Of a stretch of DNA of 64,000 bases, positions 28,744 to 38,513 are shown piece by piece (position 1 is the stretch's first letter; each line of letters begins with the position of its first letter). Made by a program: the position numbers and the translations under genes. The notes under the pieces were generated by a model. It worked only from the letters and a program-made list of their open reading frames with translations. It made no database searches and was not told where the DNA came from. The DNA comes from Leucobacter insecticola. Lineage in GTDB: Bacteria > Actinomycetota > Actinomycetes > Actinomycetales > Microbacteriaceae. Location: positions 1,736,001 to 1,800,000 of the forward strand of contig NZ_CP049934.1 in assembly GCF_011382965.1 (NCBI RefSeq). The letters run 5' to 3'.

Positions 28744-29409
28744 ATGGCCCTGACTCCCGAAGACGTCGTGAATCAGAAGTTCACGATCACCAAGTTCCGC
28801 GACGGTTACGATCTGGATCAGGTCGACGATTTTCTCGACTCAATCGTCGAAGAGTTGCGCCAGTTTGAGGAAGAGAAGGCCGCTCTGCACGCCCAGATCG
28901 AGGACCTCACCGCAAAGCTTGCCGCCTGCGAAGCCCGTGGATCAGGCGGTGACGAGACCGCTGTTTCAGAGCAGACCATTGTTGTCGAGGCGCCGTCGGT
29001 GCCGGCGGCTCCAGCTGCCGCTCCTGCGGTCGCAGAGCACCATTCACCCGAGCCCGATGCCGTCAAGTCGAGCGCCATGCTACAGCTCGCACTCGAGCTC
29101 CATGACAAGCACGTGCACGAGGGTGAAGCCACGCGAGACAAGCTCATTCGCGATGCCGAGGCCAAGCGTGACCAGATGGTTGAAGACGCAGAACTCACCG
29201 CTAGGCAGCTGATTGAAGATGCGCAGAAGCAGCGCAGCGACGAACTGCGGCTGCTCGGCGAAGAACGAAGTGATCTACAGTTCAAGATCAAGGATCTGCG
29301 CCAGTTCGAGAGCGAGTACCGCGGCACCCTGCGTTCTTACATCCAGTCGCAGCTGCGCGGACTTGACGGCTCACCCGAGCCGGCCGGCGCGCCTGACGGC
29401 CTGCAGTAG
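28744..29409 (+). CDS. wag31: DivIVA/Wag31 polar growth protein
   Basis: Coiled-coil protein that marks negatively curved membrane at poles and septa and recruits the elongation machinery. The N-terminal DivIVA lipid-binding domain is clear (MALTPEDVVNQKFTITKFRD, then DLDQVDDFLD), followed by coiled-coil 1 (about 35-65), an Ala/Pro/Ser linker (about 70-105) and a long Glu/Arg/Gln-rich coiled-coil 2 up to about residue 200. 221 residues. Last gene of the division block. In mycobacteria Wag31 is a PASTA-kinase substrate, so the kinase at 6753 may be relevant. Confidence 0.93.
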   Translation: MALTPEDVVNQKFTITKFRDGYDLDQVDDFLDSIVEELRQFEEEKAALHAQIEDLTAKLAACEARGSGGDETAVSEQTIVVEAPSVPAAPAAAPAVAEHHSPEPDAVKSSAMLQLALELHDKHVHEGEATRDKLIRDAEAKRDQMVEDAELTARQLIEDAQKQRSDELRLLGEERSDLQFKIKDLRQFESEYRGTLRSYIQSQLRGLDGSPEPAGAPDGLQ

Positions 29410-29417
29410 CCCGGGGC

Positions 29418-30050
29418 GTGAACGACACTTCCGAGATTACGAACCCGGGTGGCGTGAAGTCTAAGCGTCGATTCATCCCGCTGCTACTCCTCGGGGTAGC
29501 AGCGGTGGTGTTTATCTCTGATCAGCAGATCAAGAACTGGGTCGTCACCCACCTGCCCGAGGGTGATACGGTGCCGGTGATCGGTGACTTCCTGCAGTGG
29601 CACTTTGTTCGCAATCCGGGGGCCGCTTTTTCACTAGCCAGTGGCTCGACCTGGATTTTCACGATCCTCGCCGTGATCGTGGTGGTGGTGATCCTGTGGC
29701 AGATTCGCAGGCTGCGATCTCTCTCCTGGGCGCTGTTTCTCGGGCTGCTGCTCGGCGGGGTACTCGGTAACCTCACGGATCGCCTGACCCGAGAGCCGGG
29801 CTTCCCGGTGGGGCATGTCGTCGATTTCATCTACACACCGTGGATGATGCCGGCGATCTACAACATCGCCGACATTGGCATCGTCACTGGCATGCTGCTG
29901 TTCGTCGGGATCACGCTGTTGGGGATCCCGATCGACGGCTCCCCGCGCCAGACTCGCAAAGCGCGCGCGCTGGCGGCTGCTGAGACTGAGACTGAGACTG
30001 AGACTCTAGGGTCTCCCGAGGCTGAAAACTCCGGCAATGGAACACCGTAG
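29418..30050 (+). CDS. lspA: Lipoprotein signal peptidase (signal peptidase II)
   Basis: Aspartic protease of the inner membrane that cleaves lipoprotein signal peptides before the lipidated Cys. 210 residues, four membrane helices, catalytic Asp motifs [12 protein letters not shown] and [11 protein letters not shown], plus [16 protein letters not shown] 29418. The tail beyond about residue 175 is charged and carries a run of ETETETET encoded by four GAGACT hexamers (about 29981-30005), a slippage-prone repeat at the end of the gene. It overlaps the following synthase gene by 14 bases. At least one lipoprotein substrate (38514) lies in the window. Confidence 0.93.
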   Translation: MNDTSEITNPGGVKSKRRFIPLLLLGVAAVVFISDQQIKNWVVTHLPEGDTVPVIGDFLQWHFVRNPGAAFSLASGSTWIFTILAVIVVVVILWQIRRLRSLSWALFLGLLLGGVLGNLTDRLTREPGFPVGHVVDFIYTPWMMPAIYNIADIGIVTGMLLFVGITLLGIPIDGSPRQTRKARALAAAETETETETLGSPEAENSGNGTP

Positions 30051-30954
30051 TCTGACTGTGCCCGACGGCCTCGCCGGGGAACGGGCTGATGCCGCGCTTG
30101 CCAAGCTGCTGGGCTTCTCGCGCAGCTACGCCGCGGAGGTCGTGCAGACCGGGGGCGTCAGCCTTGACGGACGCGTACTCGTAAAATCTGACAGGCTCTC
30201 CGCTGGGTCCTGGCTCGAGGTGAACTGGGAAGAAAAAGCCGGGCCGGAGATTGTGCCGGTGGATCTTCCCGAACTCGGCATCGTGTACGACGACGACGAC
30301 ATCGTTGTGGTTGACAAGCCGGCTGGCGTTGCGGCGCATCCCTCGCTCGGCTGGACCGGTCCCACCGTGCTCGGCGCACTCGCAGGCGCGGGTTATCGGA
30401 TCGCAACTTCCGGCCCGCCAGAGCGTCAAGGCATCGTTCACCGCCTCGACGCGGGTACGAGCGGCCTCATGGCCGTCGCGAAGAGCGAGCGCGCCTACAG
30501 CAGGCTCAAACGGGCGTTTAAGCAGCGCGAGGTCGACAAGATCTATCACACGGTGGTTCAAGGGCATCCGGATCCGTTCTCGGGCACAATCGAGGGCCCT
30601 ATTGGGCGACACCCAGGCCACGAATGGAAGTTTGCGGTCACGCGCGACGGCAAACACTCGGTGACCCACTACGAAACGCTTGAGGCTTTTCCCTACGCGA
30701 CGCTGCTCGAGGTTGAACTTGAGACGGGGCGGACCCACCAGATCCGTGTGCACATGTCTGCGCAGCGCCACCCCTGCCTCGGCGATACGATGTATGGCGC
30801 GGATCCAAAGCTCTCCGAACGACTCGGCCTCACCCGGCAGTGGCTGCACGCGATGCGGCTTGGATTCAGACACCCGGGAAACGGCGAACCTGTGCTGTTT
30901 GAGAGTGTCTATCCCGCGGATCTGCAGCACGTCATTGACGTGCTTTCGTCCTAG
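30037..30954 (+). CDS. RluA/RluD-family RNA pseudouridine synthase
   Basis: Isomerises uridines, probably in 23S rRNA helix 69. The N-terminal S4 domain ([28 protein letters not shown], residues 10-40) is followed by the catalytic domain with [13 protein letters not shown], the [11 protein letters not shown] motif holding the catalytic Asp, a KIYHTVVQG block and the [10 protein letters not shown] motif. 305 residues, start ATG 30037 within the end of lspA. The lspA-rluD order is widely conserved. RluD-type specificity is inferred from the S4 domain and neighbours. Confidence 0.93.
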   Translation: MEHRSLTVPDGLAGERADAALAKLLGFSRSYAAEVVQTGGVSLDGRVLVKSDRLSAGSWLEVNWEEKAGPEIVPVDLPELGIVYDDDDIVVVDKPAGVAAHPSLGWTGPTVLGALAGAGYRIATSGPPERQGIVHRLDAGTSGLMAVAKSERAYSRLKRAFKQREVDKIYHTVVQGHPDPFSGTIEGPIGRHPGHEWKFAVTRDGKHSVTHYETLEAFPYATLLEVELETGRTHQIRVHMSAQRHPCLGDTMYGADPKLSERLGLTRQWLHAMRLGFRHPGNGEPVLFESVYPADLQHVIDVLSS

Positions 30955-30961
30955 CCCTCGC

Positions 30962-31069
30962 CGAAACCCCTGGTTTCGACTCCTCACTGCGTTCGTCGCT
31001 CAACCGGCGGAGGGTGGGGAGCGCACACCACCTACCCGCCGGTTGAGCGAACCCACTGAGTCGAAACCA
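30962..31069. repeat. Large imperfect palindrome between convergent genes
   Basis: The left arm (30971-31010, TGGTTTCGACTC ... GCTCAACCGGCGG) pairs with the right arm (31036-31069, CCGCCGGTTGAGC ... GAGTCGAAACCA) around about 25 bases. Inside the left arm CGAAACC-CCT-GGTTTCG (30962-30978) is a perfect small hairpin. It lies between two convergent genes and is probably a bidirectional terminator. A related sequence occurs at 36291. Confidence 0.7.
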
Positions 31070-31082
31070 AGGACCCTGCCAT

Positions 31083-32612
31083 TTACAGTTTGAGCAGGTT
31101 GAGGCTCAGGTTGCCCTGGTTCGTTCGGTAGACGAGGCCGCCGAGTGACTTTGGTTTGGGAGCTGCGGCGACGCGGCGCTGCGGGCCGCTCATGCCCGAA
31201 ACGGTCTGCGCGACCGTCCACGCGTCAACACGGTCTCCCGCGAAGCGCTGCAGCAGCGGGCGGGGGAGTACGAAGCTAAAAATGAGCTCCGTGCTGGCTG
31301 CGCCGTTTGCGCCCGGCGTCATACCAACGAGGCGGCCGGGGATCCCCGTTGTGCGCCTGGCCTTGCGGCCAGCGAGCATCAGCGTGGCGCCGGGAGCCTC
31401 CCCGAGCATCAGATTCGCGGTGCGCCGGCTGGCTCCCCGCACCGCGCGCAGCCGAAACAATGGTCGCGCGAGGCGATTGATGGCGCGAGATAGCCAGACT
31501 TTTCGTTCTGCTGGCAGCGACTCAAGCAATAGTGTCGCCGTCGGATCGGGGAGGACGGCGATCCGCAGTTCGATGGTGTCGGGGGTCGCCCGTCCGCCAA
31601 CATATCGACTCGTGTGTGTAAGGCTGAGCTCAGCGCCGATGAGTGTGTCGATCTGCGCGACGGAACCCGCGCGAATGAGCTCGATCTTGCGGCGGTCGGT
31701 GGGGTTCTGCACGCTCGCATCAAGCTCTTGCGGCACCAGATCCCGCAGGAACTCCCGGTGCAGCTTCACCCAGTTACTCTTCCGCTCCGCATCGAATTTC
31801 TGCCAGCGCTTCGGAGCGTAGAACCGCAGGCCCTTGCGAGTGAAAAACTGCATCACGAGTTTCTCTGCGCGGGCCCGGTCAGGCACCCCCGCAAGCAACG
31901 TTTCAGCGATCTTTCGACAGGAATCGACATAGTTGAACGGGTCGATGGGACGAGTCGAGATGTTCTGGCCGTCGCCGCGGAGGGCGATGAAGTAGAGCGG
32001 ATCCTTCCCGCAAAAAATGATGCGTCTGGCGAGTACATACGTTTGAGTGACGAAGATCCCGTCTTCAAGTCGGACCTCCCCCTCGGGGAATCGCAGTCCG
32101 TGCTTCTCGATCATTTCGCGGCGAAACAGCTTTTGCGGCGAAATTGTCTCCATTGCGCGCTCGTAGCTGATATCGCCCTCGGGGTAGAGCAGAAAGAGCG
32201 TCTGGATCCCGCGGCCGCCAGTGCCCTCAAAACGCGGGATCGCGACGTCCGCGCCCTTCTCCTCGGACTGTTCAACGAGGGTTCGCAGCGCGTGCGGCGC
32301 GAGCGTGTCGTCGGCGTCCATGAACATCACGAAGGTGCCACGGGCGAGATTCAAGCCGCGGTTTCTCGGCATCCCCGGCCAGCCGCTGTTGGGTTGGTGG
32401 TACACCGAAATGCGCGCATCGAGTGCCGCGAAACGATCGAGCTCTTCGCCCGAGCCGTCTGTGGAACCATCGTTGACCGCGATGATCTCGATGTTCTGAA
32501 GATCCTGCGCGATGATGGATTCCATCGTCTCAGTGAGATACGGCATCGAATTGTAGACGGGAAGAATGATACTGACGGTGGGGACGGCACCGGGACCTGC
32601 GGATTGGCTCAC
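31083..32612 (-). CDS. Family 2 glycosyltransferase
   Basis: A 509-residue protein with an N-terminal GT-A domain of family GT2: VSIILPVYNSMPYLTETMESI, AVNDGSTDGSGE, GMPRNRGLNLARG and the metal-binding FMDADD (DxD). After about residue 300 comes a region without a recognised domain that includes a basic segment and a C-terminal beta-rich stretch; proteins of this build occur in cell-wall polymer or capsule synthesis. The start is GTG 32612, divergent from dnaE 86 bases away. Sugar and acceptor are unknown; it stands alone without other wall-polymer genes. Confidence 0.85.
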   Translation of the reverse strand: MSQSAGPGAVPTVSIILPVYNSMPYLTETMESIIAQDLQNIEIIAVNDGSTDGSGEELDRFAALDARISVYHQPNSGWPGMPRNRGLNLARGTFVMFMDADDTLAPHALRTLVEQSEEKGADVAIPRFEGTGGRGIQTLFLLYPEGDISYERAMETISPQKLFRREMIEKHGLRFPEGEVRLEDGIFVTQTYVLARRIIFCGKDPLYFIALRGDGQNISTRPIDPFNYVDSCRKIAETLLAGVPDRARAEKLVMQFFTRKGLRFYAPKRWQKFDAERKSNWVKLHREFLRDLVPQELDASVQNPTDRRKIELIRAGSVAQIDTLIGAELSLTHTSRYVGGRATPDTIELRIAVLPDPTATLLLESLPAERKVWLSRAINRLARPLFRLRAVRGASRRTANLMLGEAPGATLMLAGRKARRTTGIPGRLVGMTPGANGAASTELIFSFVLPRPLLQRFAGDRVDAWTVAQTVSGMSGPQRRVAAAPKPKSLGGLVYRTNQGNLSLNLLKL

Positions 32613-32697
32613 CTGCGCAACTGTATCGTAGCTACCGGCGTAATCTCTTTAGGCGAATCAGGGTACCCTTGGAAGGTCCGTGAAGGGGGCGTCATCT

Positions 32698-35600
32698 GTG
32701 GCTGAAAAAGACGGTTTTGTTCATCTCCACGTGCACAGCGAGTACTCGATGCTCGATGGCGCGGCTCGTGTGAAGCCGCTGATTCAGGCGGCCGTTGAAC
32801 AAAAGATGCCGGCGATCGCGGTCACCGACCACGGCAATACCTTTGGTGCCTTCGACTTCTGGAAAACGGCACGGGATCACGGCGTGAAACCGATCATCGG
32901 CATCGAGGCCTACCTCACCCCGGGTACCCATCGCAGCGACCGCACGCGGGTGCGCTGGGGCGACGGCGTGGGCGACGACGTGTCGGGCGCTGGCGCATAC
33001 ACGCACATGACGCTGCTCTCTGAGTCCACGGAGGGCATGCACAATCTGTTTCGGCTCTCCAGCCTCGCCTCAATCGAGGGCTACTACTTCAAACCGCGTA
33101 TGGACCGCGAGCTGCTGCAGAAGTATTCCCAGGGCCTGATCGGCACGACCGGCTGCCCTTCGGGCGAGATCCACACTCGCATCCGCCTGGGTCAGTTGAA
33201 GGAAGCTCGCGAGGCGGCAGCGGAGTTCCAAGATCTCTTCGGCAAGGAAAACTTCTTCTGTGAGCTGATGGATCACGGCCTGGACATCGAACGCCGCGTG
33301 AAGACCGATCTGCTTGACATTGCCCGAGACCTGAAGATTCCCCTTGTTGCCACAAACGACCTGCACTACGTGCACGAAAGCGACGCCGAGGCGCACTCCG
33401 CGCTCCTGTGTGTGCAATCGGGGTCGCGCATGGATGACCCCAACCGCTTCCAGTTCTCAGGCAGTGGCTACTACCTGAAGTCGGCCGCCGAGATGCGCCA
33501 CATTTTTCGGGAGTTGCCCGAGGCCTGTGACAACACGCTGCTGATCGCGGAGCGCTGCGCCTCCGAATTCAACACGAGCGCCAACTACATGCCCCGCTAT
33601 CCGGTGCCTGACGGCGAAACCGAGGAGAGCTGGTTCATCAAAGAGGTCGAGCGCGGCCTGCACTACCGCTACCCGGGAGGAATCCCCGACGCCGTGCGCA
33701 AGCAGGCCGAGTACGAGACCGGCGTTATCGTCCAGATGGGCTTCCCCGGCTACTTCCTCGTTGTCGCCGACTTCATCAACTGGTCCAAGGACAACGGGAT
33801 CCGGGTGGGTCCCGGCCGTGGCTCCGGCGCGGGGTCAATGGCGGCGTACGCAATGCGGATCACGGATCTCGATCCGCTGCAGCATGGGCTCATCTTCGAG
33901 CGCTTCCTGAACCCCGACCGCGTCTCCATGCCCGACTTCGACGTCGACTTCGATGATCGCCGCCGCGGCGAAGTTATTAAGTATGTCACCGAGAAGTACG
34001 GCGATGAGCGGGTGGCCCAGATCGTCACCTATGGCACGATCAAATCGAAGCAGGCATTGAAGGATGCCTCGCGGGTGCTTGGATTCCCATTTGGGATGGG
34101 TGAGAAGCTGACGAAGGCGATGCCTCCTGCCGTGATGGCGAAGGACATCCCGCTGTCGGGAATCACCGATCCCTCCCACGCCAGATACAAGGAGGCAGCG
34201 GAGTTTCGGGCTGTACTCGCCGAGGATCCTGATGCCAAAAGGGTCTACGACACCGCATTGGGGCTCGAAGGCCTGAAACGGCAGTGGGGTGTGCACGCGG
34301 CCGGTGTGATCATGTCGAGCGATCCGCTCATTGACATCATTCCGATTATGAAGCGCGAGCAGGACGGCCAGATCGTCACGCAGTTCGATTATCCGACCTG
34401 CGAGGGGCTCGGACTGATCAAGATGGACTTCCTCGGGCTTCGAAACCTCACGATCATTTCTGATGCGCTCGAAAACATTCGCCTCAACCGTGGCGAGGTG
34501 CTTGACCTTGAGCGGCTGGCGCTTGACGACACCGCCTCTTATGAGCTTCTTGCCCGCGGTGACACCCTCGGCGTGTTCCAGCTTGACGGTGGCCCGATGC
34601 GCGGTTTGTTGCGCCTCATGAAACCCGACAACTTTGAAGATATCTCGGCGGTGCTCGCGCTCTATCGGCCGGGTCCCATGGGGGCGGATTCGCACACGAA
34701 CTACGCGCTGCGAAAGAACGGCCTGCAACCCATCACACCCATTCACCCGCAGCTCGAGGAGCCGTTGCGGGAGATTCTCGACACGACCTACGGCCTGATT
34801 ATCTATCAGGAGCAGGTGATGTCGATTGCGCAGAAGGTCGCCGGCTTCTCGCTGGGGCAGGCTGACATCTTGCGGCGCGCGATGGGCAAAAAGAAGAAGG
34901 AAGAGCTCGATAAACAATACGAGGGCTTCTCCGGTGGTATGAAGGCGAATGGCTTCGGGGAGGAGGCGATTAAGGCGCTGTGGGACATCCTGCTGCCTTT
35001 CTCCGACTACGCCTTCAACAAGGCCCATTCGGCCGCCTACGGGGTGATTAGTTACTGGACCGCCTATCTGAAAGCACACTACCCGGCAGAGTACATGGCG
35101 GCGCTGCTCACCAGCGTGGGGGATTCAAAAGACAAGCTCGCGATCTACCTGAACGAGTGCCGTCGTATGGGTATCAATGTGCTGCCACCAGCAGTGAACG
35201 AGTCGTTTGCCGACTTTGCCGCCGTCGGGGAAGACATTCGTTTTGGGCTCGGCGCGATCCGCAACGTCGGGGCCAACGTCGTGGAAGCGGTGCGAGGTGC
35301 GCGCGAGGAGAAGGGCAACTTCGAAAGCTTCCATGATTTCCTGAAGAAGGTGCCGCTCGTTGCACTCAACAAGCGCACGATCGAGTCGCTCGTGAAGGCC
35401 GGAGCCTTTGACGGACTCGGCGGCACCCGTCGCGCCCTCGTTGAGATCCATGAGAGCGCCATTGAGAGCGCGGTGAAAGACAAACGTGACGCAGAGAACG
35501 GCAACGTCGGCTTCGACTTCGACAGCCTGTTCGCCGAAGCCGCCGAGAGTGGTGGTGACGCTGAGCAGGTCGCGCAGGTGCCGGATCGGCCCGAGTGGAC

Positions 35601-36246
35601 CAAGAAAGACAAGCTCGCTTTTGAGCGCGAGATGCTGGGCTTGTATGTGTCGGATCACCCGCTTCGCGGGCTCGAAAATGCCCTCGCGAAAGAGGCATCT
35701 GCCACCGTGCAGCAGGTGACGAACCCCGACGCGAGCCCGAGCTTTGACGGCGAGATCGTAACCTTTGCCGGGCTGCTCACGAACGTGCAACACCGCACCG
35801 CAAAGTCGGGCAACCTCTACGGCATGGTGACGATCGAAGATTTCACCGGTGAGGTACAGGCGCTGTTCATGGGCAAGTCGTATCAGGAATTCGGGCACTT
35901 ACTGCAACCAGACAGTATCGTCGCGCTGCGCGGCAAGATGAACGCTCGCGACGACGGCATGACGATGCACGCCTACGGCGTGCGTCCGATCGACACCGGT
36001 GTACAGGACGACGTCGCCCTGCTCAACCTCTCGCTCTCTGACACTCGGGCGACAGAGGAGCTCATGGACGAGCTGAAATCGACGCTCGAGCGACACCGCG
36101 GCGAAAGCGAAGTGCGGTTGCACCTGCTCACCTCCAACGCGGTGCGCGTGTTCGAGCTGCGGCAGCAAGTGCGCATCACTGCCGATCTTTACGGCGAGCT
36201 GAAGGGGCTTCTTGGGCCGCGCTGTCTCACCGCGGTTGATGAGTAG
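32698..36246 (+). CDS. dnaE: DNA polymerase III alpha subunit
   Basis: Replicative polymerase of 1,182 residues. The N-terminal PHP domain opens VHLHVHSEYSMLDG and has TDHGN, with metal-binding His/Asp positions preserved, so it may have proofreading activity as in other actinobacteria. The polymerase active site includes GPGRGSGAGSM and MPDFDVDFDDRRR (about residues 411-422); HAAGVIMS and YQEQVM follow, and an OB domain lies near 1,010-1,090. GTG 32698 follows AAGGGGG; a GTG at 32680 in frame is the alternative. It is the DnaE1 type by length. Confidence 0.95.
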   Translation: MAEKDGFVHLHVHSEYSMLDGAARVKPLIQAAVEQKMPAIAVTDHGNTFGAFDFWKTARDHGVKPIIGIEAYLTPGTHRSDRTRVRWGDGVGDDVSGAGAYTHMTLLSESTEGMHNLFRLSSLASIEGYYFKPRMDRELLQKYSQGLIGTTGCPSGEIHTRIRLGQLKEAREAAAEFQDLFGKENFFCELMDHGLDIERRVKTDLLDIARDLKIPLVATNDLHYVHESDAEAHSALLCVQSGSRMDDPNRFQFSGSGYYLKSAAEMRHIFRELPEACDNTLLIAERCASEFNTSANYMPRYPVPDGETEESWFIKEVERGLHYRYPGGIPDAVRKQAEYETGVIVQMGFPGYFLVVADFINWSKDNGIRVGPGRGSGAGSMAAYAMRITDLDPLQHGLIFERFLNPDRVSMPDFDVDFDDRRRGEVIKYVTEKYGDERVAQIVTYGTIKSKQALKDASRVLGFPFGMGEKLTKAMPPAVMAKDIPLSGITDPSHARYKEAAEFRAVLAEDPDAKRVYDTALGLEGLKRQWGVHAAGVIMSSDPLIDIIPIMKREQDGQIVTQFDYPTCEGLGLIKMDFLGLRNLTIISDALENIRLNRGEVLDLERLALDDTASYELLARGDTLGVFQLDGGPMRGLLRLMKPDNFEDISAVLALYRPGPMGADSHTNYALRKNGLQPITPIHPQLEEPLREILDTTYGLIIYQEQVMSIAQKVAGFSLGQADILRRAMGKKKKEELDKQYEGFSGGMKANGFGEEAIKALWDILLPFSDYAFNKAHSAAYGVISYWTAYLKAHYPAEYMAALLTSVGDSKDKLAIYLNECRRMGINVLPPAVNESFADFAAVGEDIRFGLGAIRNVGANVVEAVRGAREEKGNFESFHDFLKKVPLVALNKRTIESLVKAGAFDGLGGTRRALVEIHESAIESAVKDKRDAENGNVGFDFDSLFAEAAESGGDAEQVAQVPDRPEWTKKDKLAFEREMLGLYVSDHPLRGLENALAKEASATVQQVTNPDASPSFDGEIVTFAGLLTNVQHRTAKSGNLYGMVTIEDFTGEVQALFMGKSYQEFGHLLQPDSIVALRGKMNARDDGMTMHAYGVRPIDTGVQDDVALLNLSLSDTRATEELMDELKSTLERHRGESEVRLHLLTSNAVRVFELRQQVRITADLYGELKGLLGPRCLTAVDE

Positions 36247-36290
36247 GCTCCCCATCCGCCCGCAGATTGCGCGAGCGTAGCGAGCGCTGT

Positions 36291-36330
36291 GCTGAGCGAA
36301 CGCAGCGAGTCGAAGCATCGAAATCAAGGG
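36291..36330. repeat. Copy of the intergenic repeat also seen at 31036
   Basis: This 40-base segment (GCTGAGCGAACGCAGCGAGT, then CGAAGC ... ATCAAGGG) resembles the right arm of the element at 31036-31074 (GGTTGAGCGAACCCACTGAG, then TCGAAACCAAGG). It lies in the 137-base gap between dnaE and nadE, with further GCGAGCG repeats just upstream. It probably belongs to a dispersed intergenic repeat family. Confidence 0.5.
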
Positions 36331-36383
36331 ACATGTGTGGCGCGGTGTCTCTTTCTGCGGCATTGCAGAGTAGCCTGGTCGCT

Positions 36384-37215
36384 ATGACGGAGTTGCAGCA
36401 GAGCATCATCGGGGCGTTGGGAAGCGCGGCCAGTATCGATCCCGCGTCGGAGATCTCGCGGCGCGTGTCGTTCCTCGCAGATTACGCGCGGGCAACCCCG
36501 GGGTGCGTGGCTTTGTGCTCGGTATCTCCGGGGGACAGGACTCTTCGCTTGCCGGGCGGCTCGCGCAGCTCGCGGTCGAGCAACTGCGCGAGAGCGGTGA
36601 GACGGCTGAGTTCGTGGCAGTCCGGCTGCCCTATGCTGCTCAGCACGACGAGGATGATGCGCAGCTCGCGCTGTCGTTTATTTCTCCGGACCGTTCGGTG
36701 ACCGTTGACATTGCACCCGGCGTGGATGCGCTCGCTGCAAGTGTGAGCGGTGCGCTCGGGCAACCCATCAGCGACTTCAACAAGGGCAATGTGAAGGCGA
36801 GGCTGCGCATGGTCGCCCAGTACGCTATTGCGGGGGACAATGGCCTGCTCGTGATCGGCACCGACCACGCGGCTGAGGCAATCACGGGGTTCTACACAAA
36901 ATTTGGTGACGGCGCGGCAGACGTGTTGCCACTCGCGGGGCTGACGAAGAGTCAGGGGGCGGCGATGCTGCAGCACCTCGGTGCCCTGAACGCCTCTGGC
37001 TGAAAGTTCCGACCGCCGATCTCTTGGACGGTGAGCCTGGCCAAAGTGATGAGTCAAGCCTCGGTGTCACTTACCCCGAGATCGACGCGTATCTGAGCGG
37101 TAAGCGCGTTTCCGAGGGCGCGGCCGAACGGCTGGAACATCGGTATCGCACGAGCGAGCACAAACGTAGACTTCCGGTGACCCCTTCAGACACCTGGTGG
37201 AAGGAAACACAATGA
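36384..37215 (+). CDS. nadE: Ammonia-dependent NAD+ synthetase (two apparent frameshifts)
   Basis: Last step of NAD synthesis: amidates nicotinate adenine dinucleotide using ATP and ammonia. ATG 36384. Three reading frames are needed. Adding one G to GGGG at 36500-36503 restores [21 protein letters not shown] (the SGGxDS PP-loop); adding one C to CCC at 36984-36986 restores [19 protein letters not shown] and the C-terminus [13 protein letters not shown]. The repaired protein has 277 residues, like E. coli NadE, with no glutaminase domain. Other marks: [16 protein letters not shown] and [19 protein letters not shown]. Its stop overlaps the msrA ATG (ATGA). Confidence 0.92.
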
Positions 37216-37736
37216 CAACCACATATGTGATCGCGGGCGGCTGCTTCTGGTGCCTCGACGCGGCATATCGCCAGCTGAACGGCGTGACCGAGGTCCTTTC
37301 TTGCTACACCGGAGGGCATACTCCGAACCCCAGCTACGAGCAGGTCTGCACCGGGGCGACGGGGCATGCGGAGGCTGTTGCCGTGACCTTTGACCCGAGT
37401 GTGATCCCCTCAGAGGTGATTCTTGATGCCTTTTTCACCATGCACGACCCGACCCAATTGAATCGGCAAGGCGCAGATGTCGGCACCCAGTATCGTTCCG
37501 CGATGTTCCCGGCAGATCCGGAGCAGCGCGAGGTGTTCCAGGCCGCAATTGAGCGAGCCGGGGAATGGTGGCCCGGAACGATCGTCACCACCGTTGAACC
37601 GCTTGGAGAAGTATTCCCGGCGGAGGAATATCACCAGGACTTCTTCGCAAAGAACCCCACGCAGGGCTACTGCCTCGCGGTTGCCGTTCCCAAGGTGAAC
37701 AAGGTACGTGCCGCGTTCACCAAATACCTGCGCTGA
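37212..37736 (+). CDS. msrA: Peptide-methionine (S)-S-oxide reductase
   Basis: Repairs oxidised methionine in proteins. ATG 37212 follows AAGGAA. 174 residues, with the catalytic Cys11 in [56 protein letters not shown] and the C-terminal [17 protein letters not shown] with a resolving-type Cys. All family blocks are intact. It is coupled to nadE by an ATGA overlap and convergent with the ssb paralogue. Confidence 0.95.
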   Translation: MTTTYVIAGGCFWCLDAAYRQLNGVTEVLSCYTGGHTPNPSYEQVCTGATGHAEAVAVTFDPSVIPSEVILDAFFTMHDPTQLNRQGADVGTQYRSAMFPADPEQREVFQAAIERAGEWWPGTIVTTVEPLGEVFPAEEYHQDFFAKNPTQGYCLAVAVPKVNKVRAAFTKYLR

Positions 37737-37755
37737 GCCCGAAGCTCTCCTGCGA

Positions 37756-38289
37756 CTATGCGGCGGCTTCCGCTTCGGGGGTCGGCATCAGCCAACCCTG
37801 TGGGGCGGAGCTCTCCTCTGCCGGAATGAACGAGCTGGCACCGCTTTGCTCCGCGCCATGATGCGGCGTGCTGGGCTGGGCGTCCTCGCCTGGTGGGACG
37901 CTCTCAGGATTCTGTTCTGGCGCAGAGCTCGGCACCGAACGTTTGGTGAAGCTACTGACGCCCCAGCGCAGATCGTGACCGAGCGCGTCTGCATCGACCT
38001 CAACCGAGGTTCCCGACTTACTCCCGTTGTCCCAATCTCGCATGCGTAAGCGGCCGCTTAAGACGATTCGATCTCCCTTTGCGAATGACTCGTGAGCGTG
38101 CTCTGCGAGCGTGCGAAACGCGTTGATAGTGAGCCAATTGGTGTCACCGTCAACCCAACGACCCTTCTCGCGATCGTAGCGGCGGTCATTGCAAGCGACG
38201 CGAAAGGTGCAGAAGGCAGCTCGGTTTTCGGCATTCAATAGCCTGGGGGATGTTGCGATCGTGCCGACCGCGCTGATCTGAATAGTCAT
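37756..38289 (-). CDS. Single-stranded DNA-binding protein paralogue without the usual acidic tip
   Basis: A 177-residue protein whose first 115 or so residues form an SSB OB-fold (VGTIATSPRLL, FRVACNDRRYDREKGRWVDGDTNWL, AFAKGDRIVLSGRLRMRDW). The rest is a Pro/Glu/Ser-rich tail ending PTPEAEAAA, lacking the DDDIPF tip by which housekeeping SSB recruits repair and replication partners. It is not beside rpsF/rpsR either. It is therefore more likely a second, SsbB-type protein involved in uptake, recombination or stress than the replicative SSB. Confidence 0.85.
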   Translation of the reverse strand: MTIQISAVGTIATSPRLLNAENRAAFCTFRVACNDRRYDREKGRWVDGDTNWLTINAFRTLAEHAHESFAKGDRIVLSGRLRMRDWDNGSKSGTSVEVDADALGHDLRWGVSSFTKRSVPSSAPEQNPESVPPGEDAQPSTPHHGAEQSGASSFIPAEESSAPQGWLMPTPEAEAAA

Positions 38290-38324
38290 GTGTATTCCTG
38301 CTCTCGTAGACGGGGACTGTTGGC

Positions 38325-38366
38325 GAGCGGGCGATCCGCGCCGTGCCGGTTTCGGATCACCCGCTC
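38325..38366 (-). promoter_or_regulatory. Long hairpin in the ssb-paralogue leader
   Basis: GAGCGGGCGATCCG (38325-38338) and CGGATCACCCGCTC (38353-38366) form a 14-bp stem with one mismatch, in the gap between the ssb paralogue and the divergent lipoprotein gene. No T run follows on either strand, so a terminator is unlikely. It may be an operator or an mRNA leader structure. Confidence 0.45.
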
Positions 38367-38513
38367 GTCTCCATCATTCATGCGTTGTAGGGACAAAAGC
38401 CGGTATCGCGAAATCTGTGGATAAGTCGTCTGCGAACCGACCAAAAGCTCGGCTGTGAGCGGATAATGCTCCTTCCTCAGCGAGCGCCGGGTCCTGCTGC
38501 GTAAACTGTTCGA

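Noticed and set aside
29980..30006. GAGACT hexamer run at the end of lspA as a phase-variation tract
   Set aside because: The unit is six bases, so changes in copy number keep the frame and only lengthen a dispensable acidic tail.
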